Origin: Prevotella sp. UBA4376 | GTDB taxonomy: Bacteria; Bacteroidota; Bacteroidia; Bacteroidales; Bacteroidaceae | Assembly (NCBI GenBank): GCA_002391185.1 | Contig: DGRY01000098.1 | Coordinates: 1-14,319 of the forward strand | Direction of reading: 5' to 3' | DNA: 14,319 bases | Shown: positions 6,709-14,299 of the stretch, piece after piece | How the letters are laid out: every line of letters begins with the position of its first letter | How positions within the stretch are numbered: the first letter of the stretch is position 1 | Notes under the pieces: model-generated | Told to the model about the DNA's origin: nothing | Databases searched by the model: none | What the model saw: only the letters and a program-made list of their open reading frames with translations | Made by a program: the position numbers and the translations under genes

Positions 6709-7095
6709 ATGAAAAAGTTATTATCTATTGCAGCAATGCTATTTGCATTTGCTACATTCGCTTCAGCACAGGCTGAAATTAAGTTTGACAAAGTAAGCAT
6801 CAATCTCGGTGAGTTTTCTGAGAGTGATCCTGTCCAGAAATGCACTTTCACATTCACTAACACAGGTAACCAGCCTCTTATTATTAATCAGGCAGTTGCA
6901 AGTTGTGGATGTACTGTTCCTTCATACACCAAGACCCCTATCCTTCCAGGTAAAACAGGTCAAATAAAAGTTACTTACAATGGTAAGGGTAAGTTTCCTG
7001 GTCATTTCAAAAAGAGCATCACTGTTCGCACAAATGGTAAGACAGAAATGACACGCCTCTATGTTGAAGGCATTATGAATGAGGCCAAAAAGTAA
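6709..7095 (+). CDS. Exported DUF1573 domain protein
   Basis: A 128-residue protein with a clear signal peptide (MKKLLSIAAMLFAFATFASA, cut near residue 20-22), so it is periplasmic or otherwise exported. The mature part is a single DUF1573 domain: an FDKVSINLGEFSE start near 26, FTFTNTGNQPLII at 47-59, and the hallmark SCGCT at 65-69 with C66 and C68. A Gly/Lys-rich immunoglobulin-like strand pattern runs to the end. DUF1573 domains are widespread in Bacteroidota envelopes and resemble ASPM/SPD-2/Hydin-type beta-sandwiches; the function is not established. The conserved CxC pair could be redox-active or bind metal, which is inference. It leads a two-gene unit, with the EFR1-like gene 16 bases downstream. 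There is no lipobox cysteine after the signal peptide, so it is not a lipoprotein. Confidence 0.92.
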   Translation: MKKLLSIAAMLFAFATFASAQAEIKFDKVSINLGEFSESDPVQKCTFTFTNTGNQPLIINQAVASCGCTVPSYTKTPILPGKTGQIKVTYNGKGKFPGHFKKSITVRTNGKTEMTRLYVEGIMNEAKK

Positions 7096-7111
7096 TTTAT
7101 AATCAAAGAAT

Positions 7112-7903
7112 ATGATATTTTATTTCTCAGCAACAGGAAACACCAAATGGGCTGCTATTCAACTTGCCAAAGCTACAGGTGAAAAGTTGGTATTTATTGC
7201 TGACGCTGTTGCTGAGGAAGAATATACATATACCCTTGATGAAGGCGAACGCTTAGGGTTTGCATTCCCTGTTCATGGGTGGCGCCCTCCTAAGTTGGTA
7301 CGCGATTTCGTTGAACGACTGCAAATCTCATCACCTTCTATCCCCTATTGTTACGCCTTGTGTACTGCTGGTGACGACATAGGACTTACTATTGATTATC
7401 TAAACCGTTCTCTTAGTAAAAATAGCAGTCTTGCTGCTATTGGTATAAAAGAAGTGGCATCAGCTTTCTCTCTTGTTATGCCCGAAACGTATGTAGGACT
7501 CCCTTTTATGGATGTTGATACAAAGGAAAACGAGTTAAGGAAGAAGGCTGAGGCTGCCAACAAACTAAAACTTATTTGTAGCCATGTCGTTGAATGTGAG
7601 AAGGGTGTTTTTCTTCTCGACAACAGTCGTTGGCCAAGGATAAACTCAAAAGTCATTGGTGCATTCTTCGAAAAACATCTTATCACCGACAAACCATTTC
7701 ACGTTACAGAAGACAAATGTGTAAAATGCGGTATATGTGCAAATGTGTGCCCTGTTAACGATATAATAGGCGGACATGGCAAACGGCCTCAATGGAAACA
7801 TAACGGCATGTGCCTCACCTGCTTCAACTGCTATCATCATTGTCCTCACCATGCCATAGAATATGGAAAGAGGACAAAAAATAAAGGACAGTACCATTAT
7901 TAA
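7112..7903 (+). CDS. EFR1-like flavodoxin/ferredoxin fusion protein
   Basis: A 263-residue cytoplasmic electron-transfer protein. The N-terminal half is a short flavodoxin-like domain starting directly with IFYFSATGNTKW, whose SATGNT loop (6-11) should bind the FMN phosphate. AFPVHGWRPP (51-60) and YALCTAGDD (81-89) correspond to the further flavin-contacting loops. The C-terminal part carries two [4Fe-4S] motifs: C203, C206, C209, C213 and C234, C237, C240, C244, each with Pro after the last Cys. This arrangement is that of the EFR1 family ferrodoxins. The partner and substrate are unknown. The gene follows DUF1573 by 16 bases, so the two are probably co-expressed, although one acts outside the inner membrane and the other in the cytoplasm. 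No iron-sulfur or flavin residue appears missing. Confidence 0.92.
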   Translation: MIFYFSATGNTKWAAIQLAKATGEKLVFIADAVAEEEYTYTLDEGERLGFAFPVHGWRPPKLVRDFVERLQISSPSIPYCYALCTAGDDIGLTIDYLNRSLSKNSSLAAIGIKEVASAFSLVMPETYVGLPFMDVDTKENELRKKAEAANKLKLICSHVVECEKGVFLLDNSRWPRINSKVIGAFFEKHLITDKPFHVTEDKCVKCGICANVCPVNDIIGGHGKRPQWKHNGMCLTCFNCYHHCPHHAIEYGKRTKNKGQYHY

Positions 7904-7967
7904 TGTGGAATGTGGAATGTTGAATGTTGAATTAGTCGCACTTCGTGCGAGTAATAATGAATAATGA
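7903..7967. repeat. 7-base tandem repeats flanking a 6-bp hairpin
   Basis: Four consecutive heptamers (ATGTGGA twice, then ATGTTGA twice) occupy 7903-7930, beginning right after the EFR1-like stop. A perfect hairpin TCGCAC-TTC-GTGCGA follows at 7936-7950. Two more heptamers, AATAATG, lie at 7953-7966. The cluster fills most of the 82-base gap before the protease gene. The stem has no T-run next to it, so it is not a standard terminator. I take it to be a non-coding intergenic repeat of the short dispersed kind found in Prevotella and Bacteroides genomes; that it recurs elsewhere in this genome is inference. Confidence 0.7.
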
Positions 7968-7985
7968 TGAGTTTTTGACTAAGAT

Positions 7986-9617
7986 ATGAAAAAACTACTA
8001 CTCACTATAATTTTATCTATAGTTGCCACTACCCTTTTCGCACAGAGTGACGATTTCCTTGAAAACGGCACGGTAACATTTCGTCGTCATAACTGTCAGG
8101 AACATCTTCGTAACAACTCAGATAGCCGTGCTATAGCTGGTAGTGGCTCAAGTGTTGCGCCACATATCGGAAGCCCAAGAATACTGGTTATTCTTGCAGA
8201 GTTTGCAGATAAACAGTTCTCTGTTAACCAACCAAGAAAAGCTTTTCATCAGTTCTTTAATCACCCCACTACACCTGATAATCTTTATACAGCGGGTGTA
8301 GATGCGGTAAACTATCATAATAATCTTAATTATAGTAGTGTAGCCACATATTTCGCAGACCAGAGCAACGGGCAGTTCACACCGCAGTTTGATATCTATG
8401 GCCCTGTGAAACTGCCACATAACTGCCAATACTATGGCGGAAACAACGAGGACAACAATAACGATGAGAGGCCATATGACATGACAGAAGACGCATTGAC
8501 GTTACTTGCCGATTCCATCGACGATATTTCTATTTATGATAGCAATAACGACGGTTTCATCGATTGCGTTTTCATTATTTATGCTGGAGAAAGTCAGAAT
8601 CAAGGCGGAGCAGCTAATACCGTGTGGGCTTGCAACTTCAATATTGGTTCAATGACAATAACCGATAAGCATGAACAAACACGAAAAGCAAGTCTTGCGA
8701 CTTGTAGTGGTGAGTTGGTGACAATAAACTCAAAGGGTACATTATATAAAGTAATCTCAGGTATTGGTGTTCCTTGCCATGAGTTTAGTCATGCCTTGGG
8801 GTTGCCTGATATATATCCTACCTCATCTCCTGCAGATAAAACAGATAACCAGGAAATGGAATATTGGGACCTTATGGATGGAGGCGAATACGTGCGTAAT
8901 GGTTTCTGTCCTGCTCCATATACAGCATGGGAGAAATGGCAGATGGGATGGGACAACAGCAACATACAAACCCTCACAGAAGCCAATACCTACACCATGA
9001 TGCCATACACACAACCTGGCGCCGTAGCCTACAAGATAGAGAATCCTGGCAACAGCAACGAATATATTCTTCTTGAATATGTAGCCCATGAAAGCTGGGC
9101 AAAATATATGCCTGCCGAAGGACTCTTGGCTTACCATGTCGTTGATAATGGAGATATTACTCGTAGCAGCAGATATAATAACATCGCAGGAAAGCCACGT
9201 ATGGCTATCATTCCTGCCGACAGTATATGTGCTAATTACTATAATGTAGAAAAAGAAGAGTATAAGGCCAGCTTAACACATGATCTGTTTCCTAATAATG
9301 GCTATATAACAGCTCTTAACGACACGCTCTCTCTTCCAAATTTCTATTGGTACACGAATCCAGGGACTGGCCTGAAATCAAAGACTAACAGCAATTTCTA
9401 TGCTATTAATCAGGCATTGAAAGACATTACAATGGATGAAAACGGTCTTTCTTTCACCTATATTCCAGATTTCGCCACAGGCATAAAAGGTGTAACGGTA
9501 AGAACAGCTCCAGCTGACAACCGCATATACACCGTCGACGGAAGATATGTGGGAAGGGATGAATCAAAACTGCCGAAGGGAATATACATAAGGCGTGGAC
9601 AATTAATTGCCCTATAG
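7986..9617 (+). CDS. Secreted M6-family metalloprotease with probable T9SS C-terminal signal
   Basis: A 543-residue predicted zinc protease. A signal peptide (MKKLLLTIILSIVATTLFAQ, cut after ~20) exports it. The M6 (immune inhibitor A-like) core starts near residue 60 with RILVILAEFADKQF, which is typical of the family. D185-SNNDGFI-D193 resembles the calcium-loop-like DxNxDGxxD that precedes the hydrophobic strand in M6 proteases. The zinc site is H265-E266-F-S-H269 followed by ALGLPD (D275 as third-ligand candidate). WDLMDGG near 296 is the expected downstream Met-containing turn. The last ~48 residues include IYTVDGRYV (514-522) and LPKGIYIRRGQ (529-539), a pattern of the short type IX secretion C-terminal domains of Prevotella. 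So it is probably translocated over the outer membrane and surface-attached or released. The target protein is unknown. No consensus promoter is evident in the repeat-filled gap upstream. Confidence 0.9.
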   Translation: MKKLLLTIILSIVATTLFAQSDDFLENGTVTFRRHNCQEHLRNNSDSRAIAGSGSSVAPHIGSPRILVILAEFADKQFSVNQPRKAFHQFFNHPTTPDNLYTAGVDAVNYHNNLNYSSVATYFADQSNGQFTPQFDIYGPVKLPHNCQYYGGNNEDNNNDERPYDMTEDALTLLADSIDDISIYDSNNDGFIDCVFIIYAGESQNQGGAANTVWACNFNIGSMTITDKHEQTRKASLATCSGELVTINSKGTLYKVISGIGVPCHEFSHALGLPDIYPTSSPADKTDNQEMEYWDLMDGGEYVRNGFCPAPYTAWEKWQMGWDNSNIQTLTEANTYTMMPYTQPGAVAYKIENPGNSNEYILLEYVAHESWAKYMPAEGLLAYHVVDNGDITRSSRYNNIAGKPRMAIIPADSICANYYNVEKEEYKASLTHDLFPNNGYITALNDTLSLPNFYWYTNPGTGLKSKTNSNFYAINQALKDITMDENGLSFTYIPDFATGIKGVTVRTAPADNRIYTVDGRYVGRDESKLPKGIYIRRGQLIAL

Positions 9618-9624
9618 GTTGGGT

Positions 9625-9650
9625 GAAATTTCTACTTTAGATTAAATTTC
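9625..9650. terminator. Weak inverted repeat at the convergent gene ends
   Basis: GAAATTT (9625-9631) and AAATTTC (9644-9650) form a 7-bp A/T-rich stem with a 12-base loop, lying across the end of the flippase gene and the 14-base gap to the protease gene. It is the only candidate bidirectional terminator there and is weak: GC-poor, with no T-run longer than three. Confidence 0.25.
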
Positions 9651-10885
9651 TTCCGCATATAGATAACATCAAATCCTAAGTTTAAGAAGGCGCTGAGGGC
9701 GAGACCTATTCCAGTGCCAGTCAGACCACCGAGATGGTAGCCACCAACAACACAGACAAACATAAGCACATAACTTACACATTCTACTATCATAAAGCTA
9801 CGGGCGTCGCCTCTTGCAAGCGATATATATTCTATTGGCAGATAAATGGCACGAGCAACAAGACCTACTGCAGCCCATTGCGCCATAGGAACAACACCAA
9901 CAAACTTACTGCTGAAAAGCAATGGAATGATATATGGCATTAGGCTTATCAACAAGGTAACAAACACAATTGTTATCAACAGAAAAACACGTATCTGTCT
10001 GTTCACAACGGCATTAAACTCATCACCTAACTCTGGTATCGCTGATAAACGGGGATAATACTCGTTGTCCATAGAAGCAAAGAGCATACCGCCATAGGTA
10101 ACAGAAATCATATAACCTGTGTTATAGAGTCCTACGGCAGCCAGATCGCCAACATTATTAAGATAAGTACGAATAAGGAAGTCGCAGCCACTACCAAACA
10201 ATCCTGCCACAACAAAAGCCATACCCAAACGAATCATTGGCTTTCCTAAGCTGATGGCATCCTTTATATCCTCAACCTTCACTCGCCCACTCAAATTTAG
10301 AAAATACTGACACAGGGCAATAGCCACAAGGGAAGGCACAATGCCCGTTTCACCAAAGAAATAATACAATGGCACCGATACTACTAAGGCTGCTACAATA
10401 CTCCATACCGAACGATATGCAAGTCTGCGCATACGATATGTGCCTTTCATAATGGCTATTTCACCATTGGCAAGAGTGGTAAAGAGTATTACTGGCGATA
10501 GTGCCATAAAGTGAAAAGTGTGGTTTCCCCAGTTAAAGGTGAACCTGCTGAGTAGTGGACTGAAAACAAAACACAGCAGCATACCTAAACATCCCAAGAT
10601 GAAACTCCACACACGTATCATGTTTATGCGGCGTTGCTGCTCCTGAGCATTGTTCTTGTATTGAGAAATTTCCCTTACCCCACTAATAGGTAGCCCCATT
10701 TGGGTAAGGTTGCCAAGCATGTTAGCTGTTGAATTAAAAAGCGACATCAACCCCACTCCATTCGGTCCAAGCAATATGGCAACAAGTTTGTTTCTTATCA
10801 GAGCAATAGCAATGTTAAGAAACTGTATGCCGCCAAAGAAGCTTGAAAGCTTTATGATGCGTGAGTAACTACTGTCGCTTTTCAT
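9632..10885 (-). CDS. WzxE-like O-antigen/polysaccharide flippase
   Basis: A 417-residue polytopic inner-membrane protein of the MOP/PST exporter superfamily, expected to flip undecaprenyl-linked oligosaccharide units to the periplasmic face. The length is normal for Wzx proteins and there are about ten or more hydrophobic segments along the chain. The N-terminal part (RNKLVAILLGPNGVGLMSLF, residues ~27-46) and the following GLPISGVREISQY strongly recall WzxE-type O-antigen translocases. The later LLFSSKFVGVVPMAQW also fits that group. The gene is 26 bases downstream of the GT2 gene on the same strand, consistent with a shared transcript for surface glycan assembly. It converges on the M6 protease gene with 14 bases between stops. 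The exact glycan (LPS O-antigen, capsule or enterobacterial-common-antigen-like polymer) cannot be told. Confidence 0.9.
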   Translation of the reverse strand: MKSDSSYSRIIKLSSFFGGIQFLNIAIALIRNKLVAILLGPNGVGLMSLFNSTANMLGNLTQMGLPISGVREISQYKNNAQEQQRRINMIRVWSFILGCLGMLLCFVFSPLLSRFTFNWGNHTFHFMALSPVILFTTLANGEIAIMKGTYRMRRLAYRSVWSIVAALVVSVPLYYFFGETGIVPSLVAIALCQYFLNLSGRVKVEDIKDAISLGKPMIRLGMAFVVAGLFGSGCDFLIRTYLNNVGDLAAVGLYNTGYMISVTYGGMLFASMDNEYYPRLSAIPELGDEFNAVVNRQIRVFLLITIVFVTLLISLMPYIIPLLFSSKFVGVVPMAQWAAVGLVARAIYLPIEYISLARGDARSFMIVECVSYVLMFVCVVGGYHLGGLTGTGIGLALSAFLNLGFDVIYMRKKFNLK

Positions 10886-10911
10886 GATGCTGTTTAAAAA
10901 GGCTTTAAATG

Positions 10912-11925
10912 TTATGGCAACTCATTGAAGGTGTGATGCCTCTTTGCATAATATTCCCAAAGAATAGAATAGCGCTTTCTTTGCGGTACATATTCTTCCT
11001 TGCGCAATGCCTGAATGCGCTCACGATCAGCCTTAAATTCGTGTTTCCATTTCCAAAAGGCATAACGAGCTTTGAATATAGCCTTAAAATCGCCCCATTT
11101 TCCAGCAAGGATAAGTGTCTGAAAGGCAGCTACATAGTCGAGCACCCAGCGCCAAACCATCACACGGTGCAATTCCTTTTCCGGCAGGTTCTTATAGAGC
11201 ATTGTTAGATTATTGCGAAAGTTCAGGAAGGTTTTCATCGGATTACTCTTAGGCAATGTTGCTCCTCCCACATGATACACCTTTGAATTTGGAATGAAAT
11301 AAAGGTGTCTGCCTATGATGCGCAATCGCCAACATAGGTCAATCTCTTCGTTGTGTGCAAAAAAACGCCCATCGAGAGCTCCTGCCATCCAATAGTCTCG
11401 GCTTCTTATGAACAGACAGGCTCCTGTTGCCCACAGAATTTCTTCCACATTATCATACTGTCCATTGTCTTTTTCTACAACATCAAATATGCGTCCTCGA
11501 CAGAAAGGATACCCCAACCTGTCGATATATCCTCCAGCTGCTCCTGCATACTCAAAGCTGTCACGTTTACGAATAGATAGCAGTTTGGGCTGACAGGCAC
11601 AGGCTTCAGGATGGGCATCCATAAATTCCACGAGTGGCTCAAGCCAATGTGGTGTAACCTCTATATCGCTGTTCAATAGCACGTAATATTCAGCATCCAC
11701 TTGCTGCAATGCCTTGTTGTAGCCTTCAGCAAAACCGTAGTTACGGTCGAGCACTATAGTATGTACCTCCGGAAACTCGTCCTTCAGTACCTTTAAAGAA
11801 TTATCTGTAGATGCATTATCAGCTACCCACACCTCAGCATTGTCCTGAGAATACTTCAGTACTGAAGGCAGATACTTCTGTAGCATCTTTGCTCCGTTCC
11901 AGTTTAATATTACAATTGCAATCAC
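10912..11925 (-). CDS. Family 2 glycosyltransferase (rhamnosyltransferase-like)
   Basis: A 337-residue GT-A fold transferase that probably adds a sugar to a lipid-linked glycan at the cytoplasmic membrane face. It starts with AIVILNWNG (3-11), then VADNASTDNS at 34-43 and NYGFAEGYN at 62-70, the usual NDP-sugar binding loops. The metal-binding DxD equivalent is NSD at 85-87. The acceptor/catalytic region is FFAHNEEIDLCWR at 188-200. WATGACLFIRS (165-175) matches the family's conserved middle. The start codon is GTG at 11925: the upstream in-frame codons contain no ATG before a TAG, and a later start would cut the first strand. The sugar donor is unknown; rhamnose-type donors are common in this subgroup. 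It is followed at 26 bases by the flippase and preceded by mtaB with an 82-base gap, so it may have its own promoter, though only near-consensus boxes (ATAATTTG, ATTATTTG) are seen there. Confidence 0.92.
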   Translation of the reverse strand: MIAIVILNWNGAKMLQKYLPSVLKYSQDNAEVWVADNASTDNSLKVLKDEFPEVHTIVLDRNYGFAEGYNKALQQVDAEYYVLLNSDIEVTPHWLEPLVEFMDAHPEACACQPKLLSIRKRDSFEYAGAAGGYIDRLGYPFCRGRIFDVVEKDNGQYDNVEEILWATGACLFIRSRDYWMAGALDGRFFAHNEEIDLCWRLRIIGRHLYFIPNSKVYHVGGATLPKSNPMKTFLNFRNNLTMLYKNLPEKELHRVMVWRWVLDYVAAFQTLILAGKWGDFKAIFKARYAFWKWKHEFKADRERIQALRKEEYVPQRKRYSILWEYYAKRHHTFNELP

Positions 11926-12007
11926 AATATGAATCTATTTACTCTTTTCAACGCAAATTATCGTAAACTATTCGCAAATAATTTGTTTATTTTTGTTTCC
12001 TTTGGTT

Positions 12008-13348
12008 CTATGGCAAAAGTGTCGCACGCAACGCCGACTTATCGTGATTGAACCCCGTCATGCGCACACGCATTATCTCGTTGTCGTATTCCTCACGCGA
12101 CTCAGCTGCTGATAATTCCACACGCACGTAGTTATCGGTGAAACCATGCATAGCCTTCCCCTTGTTAGCCTTCTCAAACAATACGTCTGCTTCCTTTCCA
12201 ACATAATGAGCATAGAATGCCTCGGTCTTTTCATCACTGAGTTTCAACAGACGGTTCACACGATTGCGTTTCTCCTTATCGTCAACAACATAAGGGATAG
12301 ACAAAGCCGATGTTCCAGGGCGCTCGCTATAAGGGAACACATGAAGTTGTGTAACAGGCAACGAATTGAGGAAATTATAGCAATCCTCAAAATATTCGGG
12401 TTTCTCACCACGACAGCCCACCATCACATCAACACCAATGAATGCTTCAGGCATTTTCTCCTTTATGAGTTTTATCTTATGAGCAAACAAAGCAGTATCA
12501 TAACGGCGGTGCATCAATTTTAGCACTTCATCACTTCCACTTTGAAGTGGAATATGGAAATGAGGCATAAACGCACGACTTTGAGCACAATACTCTATGA
12601 GTTCATCAGAACAGAGGTCTGGTTCAAGACTCGAAATTCTATATCTTTCAATACCCTCAACCTGATCAAGAGCCTTAACAAGGTCGAGGAAACTCTCATG
12701 TGTTGTTTCACCAAAATCACCAATGTTCACACCGGTAAGCACAATTTCCTTACCGCCTTCAGTAGCAGCCTTTTGAGCTTGCTCTACTAAGGAAGCTATA
12801 GAAGGATTACGAGAGAATCCTCTTGCATAAGGAATAGTGCAATAAGTACAGAAATAATTGCAGCCATCCTGCACTTTTAGGAAATAGCGTGTGCGATTGC
12901 CACGTGAGCATGAAGGCTGGAATGTTTTAATATCCTTAGTCTTCTCAGTATGATACTGGTGCAGATGTTCCTCCGTTCTGTTTGTAAAGGCATCACTAAG
13001 ATACTGTATCAAATTAGCCTTTTCGTTAGAGCCAAGCACAAGATCAACACCCTCAATATCAGCCACCACTGCTGGTTTAAGCTGAGCATAGCAACCAGTA
13101 ACCACTATGAAAGCGCCTGGATGTTGGCGCGCCATGTGTCGTATGGCATGACGGCATTTCTGATCGGCAACATCAGTAACCGAACAAGTATTAATCAAGC
13201 AAATATCTGCCTTCTCGTCTTTTTCAGCAGTAACAACCCCCATTTCGTGAAGAGTGTTGGCAAAGGTTGATGTCTCCGAAAAATTTAGTTTGCAGCCAAG
13301 GGTGTAAAAGGCTGCTTTCTTACCCTGAAAAGCGCTTGTATCTATCAT
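12008..13348 (-). CDS. mtaB: tRNA t6A37 methylthiotransferase MtaB (radical SAM)
   Basis: Adds a methylthio group to C2 of N6-threonylcarbamoyladenosine at position 37 of ANN-decoding tRNAs. The 446-residue protein has the three-domain build of methylthiotransferases. The N-terminal domain has cluster cysteines C19 (TLGCKLNFSE), C55 (NTCSVTD) and C86 (TGCYAQ). The radical SAM domain has C163, C167 and C170 in VQDGCNYFCTYCTIPYARG. The C-terminal TRAM-like region, ~380-446, covers VLFEKANKGKAMHGFTDNY. The TLGCKLNFSETS start separates MtaB from MiaB and RimO by family resemblance. Its ATG overlaps the preceding gene's stop as TAATG, which implies translational coupling with the GYF_2 protein. 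All six cluster cysteines are present. Confidence 0.95.
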   Translation of the reverse strand: MIDTSAFQGKKAAFYTLGCKLNFSETSTFANTLHEMGVVTAEKDEKADICLINTCSVTDVADQKCRHAIRHMARQHPGAFIVVTGCYAQLKPAVVADIEGVDLVLGSNEKANLIQYLSDAFTNRTEEHLHQYHTEKTKDIKTFQPSCSRGNRTRYFLKVQDGCNYFCTYCTIPYARGFSRNPSIASLVEQAQKAATEGGKEIVLTGVNIGDFGETTHESFLDLVKALDQVEGIERYRISSLEPDLCSDELIEYCAQSRAFMPHFHIPLQSGSDEVLKLMHRRYDTALFAHKIKLIKEKMPEAFIGVDVMVGCRGEKPEYFEDCYNFLNSLPVTQLHVFPYSERPGTSALSIPYVVDDKEKRNRVNRLLKLSDEKTEAFYAHYVGKEADVLFEKANKGKAMHGFTDNYVRVELSAAESREEYDNEIMRVRMTGFNHDKSALRATLLP

Positions 13349-14241
13349 TACAACCCTAAAATTTTAATTATTTTATTTACAAACCCCTCGGTGCTATCGG
13401 CAGCCTCGTCGAGTTTCTCATCAATTTTCTCGTTCACCTTATCTGTTACCTTCTTGGTAACCTTCTTAGTTACCTTGTCGGCAAAATCATCAACTGCGTC
13501 ATTGGCATCAGCAGCCTCGTCATTAGCTGCCGCATCATCAGCAATATTTCCATCATTGTATGTCGCTGATGTTGACTCTTCCTTTGTTTCGCTTTTGCTC
13601 TCAACCATTTCGAAAGCCTTCTTTACATCATCGGCATTAAGAGTATAAACGTGCCCCATGAAACCGTATGAAACCGTGTGACTCTTACCACCAAGATTAA
13701 CCTCACCACGTGAGAAAATCAAATAGTTGTGAACATCGAGCATTGAGTTTAGGGCATTATCTACCACAGGTCCTGCAAAGAACTGAGCTATCATGCTCAT
13801 ACCCATCTTCATAAAGTCATTGTCATCAATTTGCTCACTATTTGTTTTGTCAAGAAGCTCAGTGAGCACACCCTTTATTGCCTCTTTATGTTCTTCCTTG
13901 CTTGGATTTGTAACCATCATGGCAATAAACAGAGCCGCTACAACTACAGCTGCAATTAGCTTTGGAGTGTTGCTTTTCTTTGGAACTTCTGCAACAAAAC
14001 TCTGCTGAGGTTCAACCGGGGGTACTGGAGGAGGCACCACAGTACTCTTTTGATACAGCTCGCTTTGTGCCTTAGCTTCTTCAAACAGCACTTTCAGTTC
14101 TTCCACCTTCCACGCAGGTGTCCAGTCGGCAAGTCCATTTGCCCACACCAAGGTTTCAGATGTTATGTGTTTATTGTCAATAAGTTCCTTAGCCGAGAAA
14201 GGACCAGCTTGCTTACCATTCTCAATGATAAAATATTCCAT
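13348..14241 (-). CDS. GYF_2-domain membrane protein with amphipathic Lys/Val tail
   Basis: A 297-residue protein of unknown function. Residues 1-55 form a GYF_2 domain (FIIENGKQAGPFSAKEL, then ETLVWANGLADWTPAWKVEEL), a small fold thought to bind proline-rich or similar peptides. A proline-rich linker PPPVPPVEP lies at 70-78 and a single membrane segment at about 94-110. The following region (113-217) may resemble DUF4359 (NYLIFSRGEV, then YGFMGHVYTLN), but only weakly. Residues 228-252 are Asp/Ala-rich. Residues 254-281 are an amphipathic KVTKKVTDKVNEKIDEKLDEA helix encoded partly by 12-base DNA repeats. With no signal peptide before the GYF domain, that domain should be cytoplasmic and the rest periplasmic. 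The start at 14241 is supported by a -7 box upstream. The gene overlaps mtaB by one base, making it the first gene of that unit. Confidence 0.85.
   Translation of the reverse strand: MEYFIIENGKQAGPFSAKELIDNKHITSETLVWANGLADWTPAWKVEELKVLFEEAKAQSELYQKSTVVPPPVPPVEPQQSFVAEVPKKSNTPKLIAAVVVAALFIAMMVTNPSKEEHKEAIKGVLTELLDKTNSEQIDDNDFMKMGMSMIAQFFAGPVVDNALNSMLDVHNYLIFSRGEVNLGGKSHTVSYGFMGHVYTLNADDVKKAFEMVESKSETKEESTSATYNDGNIADDAAANDEAADANDAVDDFADKVTKKVTKKVTDKVNEKIDEKLDEAADSTEGFVNKIIKILGL
13445..13480 (-). repeat. Three 12-base imperfect tandem repeats inside the GYF_2 gene
   Basis: Units at 13445-13456, 13457-13468 and 13469-13480 share the core GTTACCTTCTT with one to three changes each. On the coding strand they encode successive K/D-K-V-T tetrads of the amphipathic tail. 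Being in frame and a multiple of three, they could expand or shrink without a frameshift. Confidence 0.7.
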
Positions 14242-14291
14242 TAAAACAATAGTTATATATACTTGTTAAACATTCGTTTTTAAAAATGCTA

Positions 14292-14299
14292 CAAATATA
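14292..14299 (-). promoter_or_regulatory. Putative -7 box of the GYF_2-mtaB unit
   Basis: The minus strand reads TATATTTG, matching TAnnTTTG, 50 bases upstream of the ATG at 14241. The -33 element would fall at or past the end of the window, so it cannot be tested. Confidence 0.5.

Noticed and set aside
7936..7950. Hairpin as an intrinsic terminator of the DUF1573-EFR1 operon
   Set aside because: No T-run follows within the needed distance; the next T5 is more than 20 bases away.
8530..8570. DSNNDGFID as an EF-hand or dockerin module
   Set aside because: It is a single loop embedded in the M6 protease fold, where such an Asp/Asn-rich turn before a hydrophobic strand is normal.
10909..11208. 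99-codon plus-strand frame opposite the GT2 3' end
   Set aside because: It is antisense to a well-supported glycosyltransferase and has no independent support.
9632..11925. GT2 and flippase as part of a complete O-antigen or capsule locus
   Set aside because: Only one transferase and one flippase are present, without polymerase, chain-length regulator or initiating transferase in the window, so a full locus cannot be claimed.
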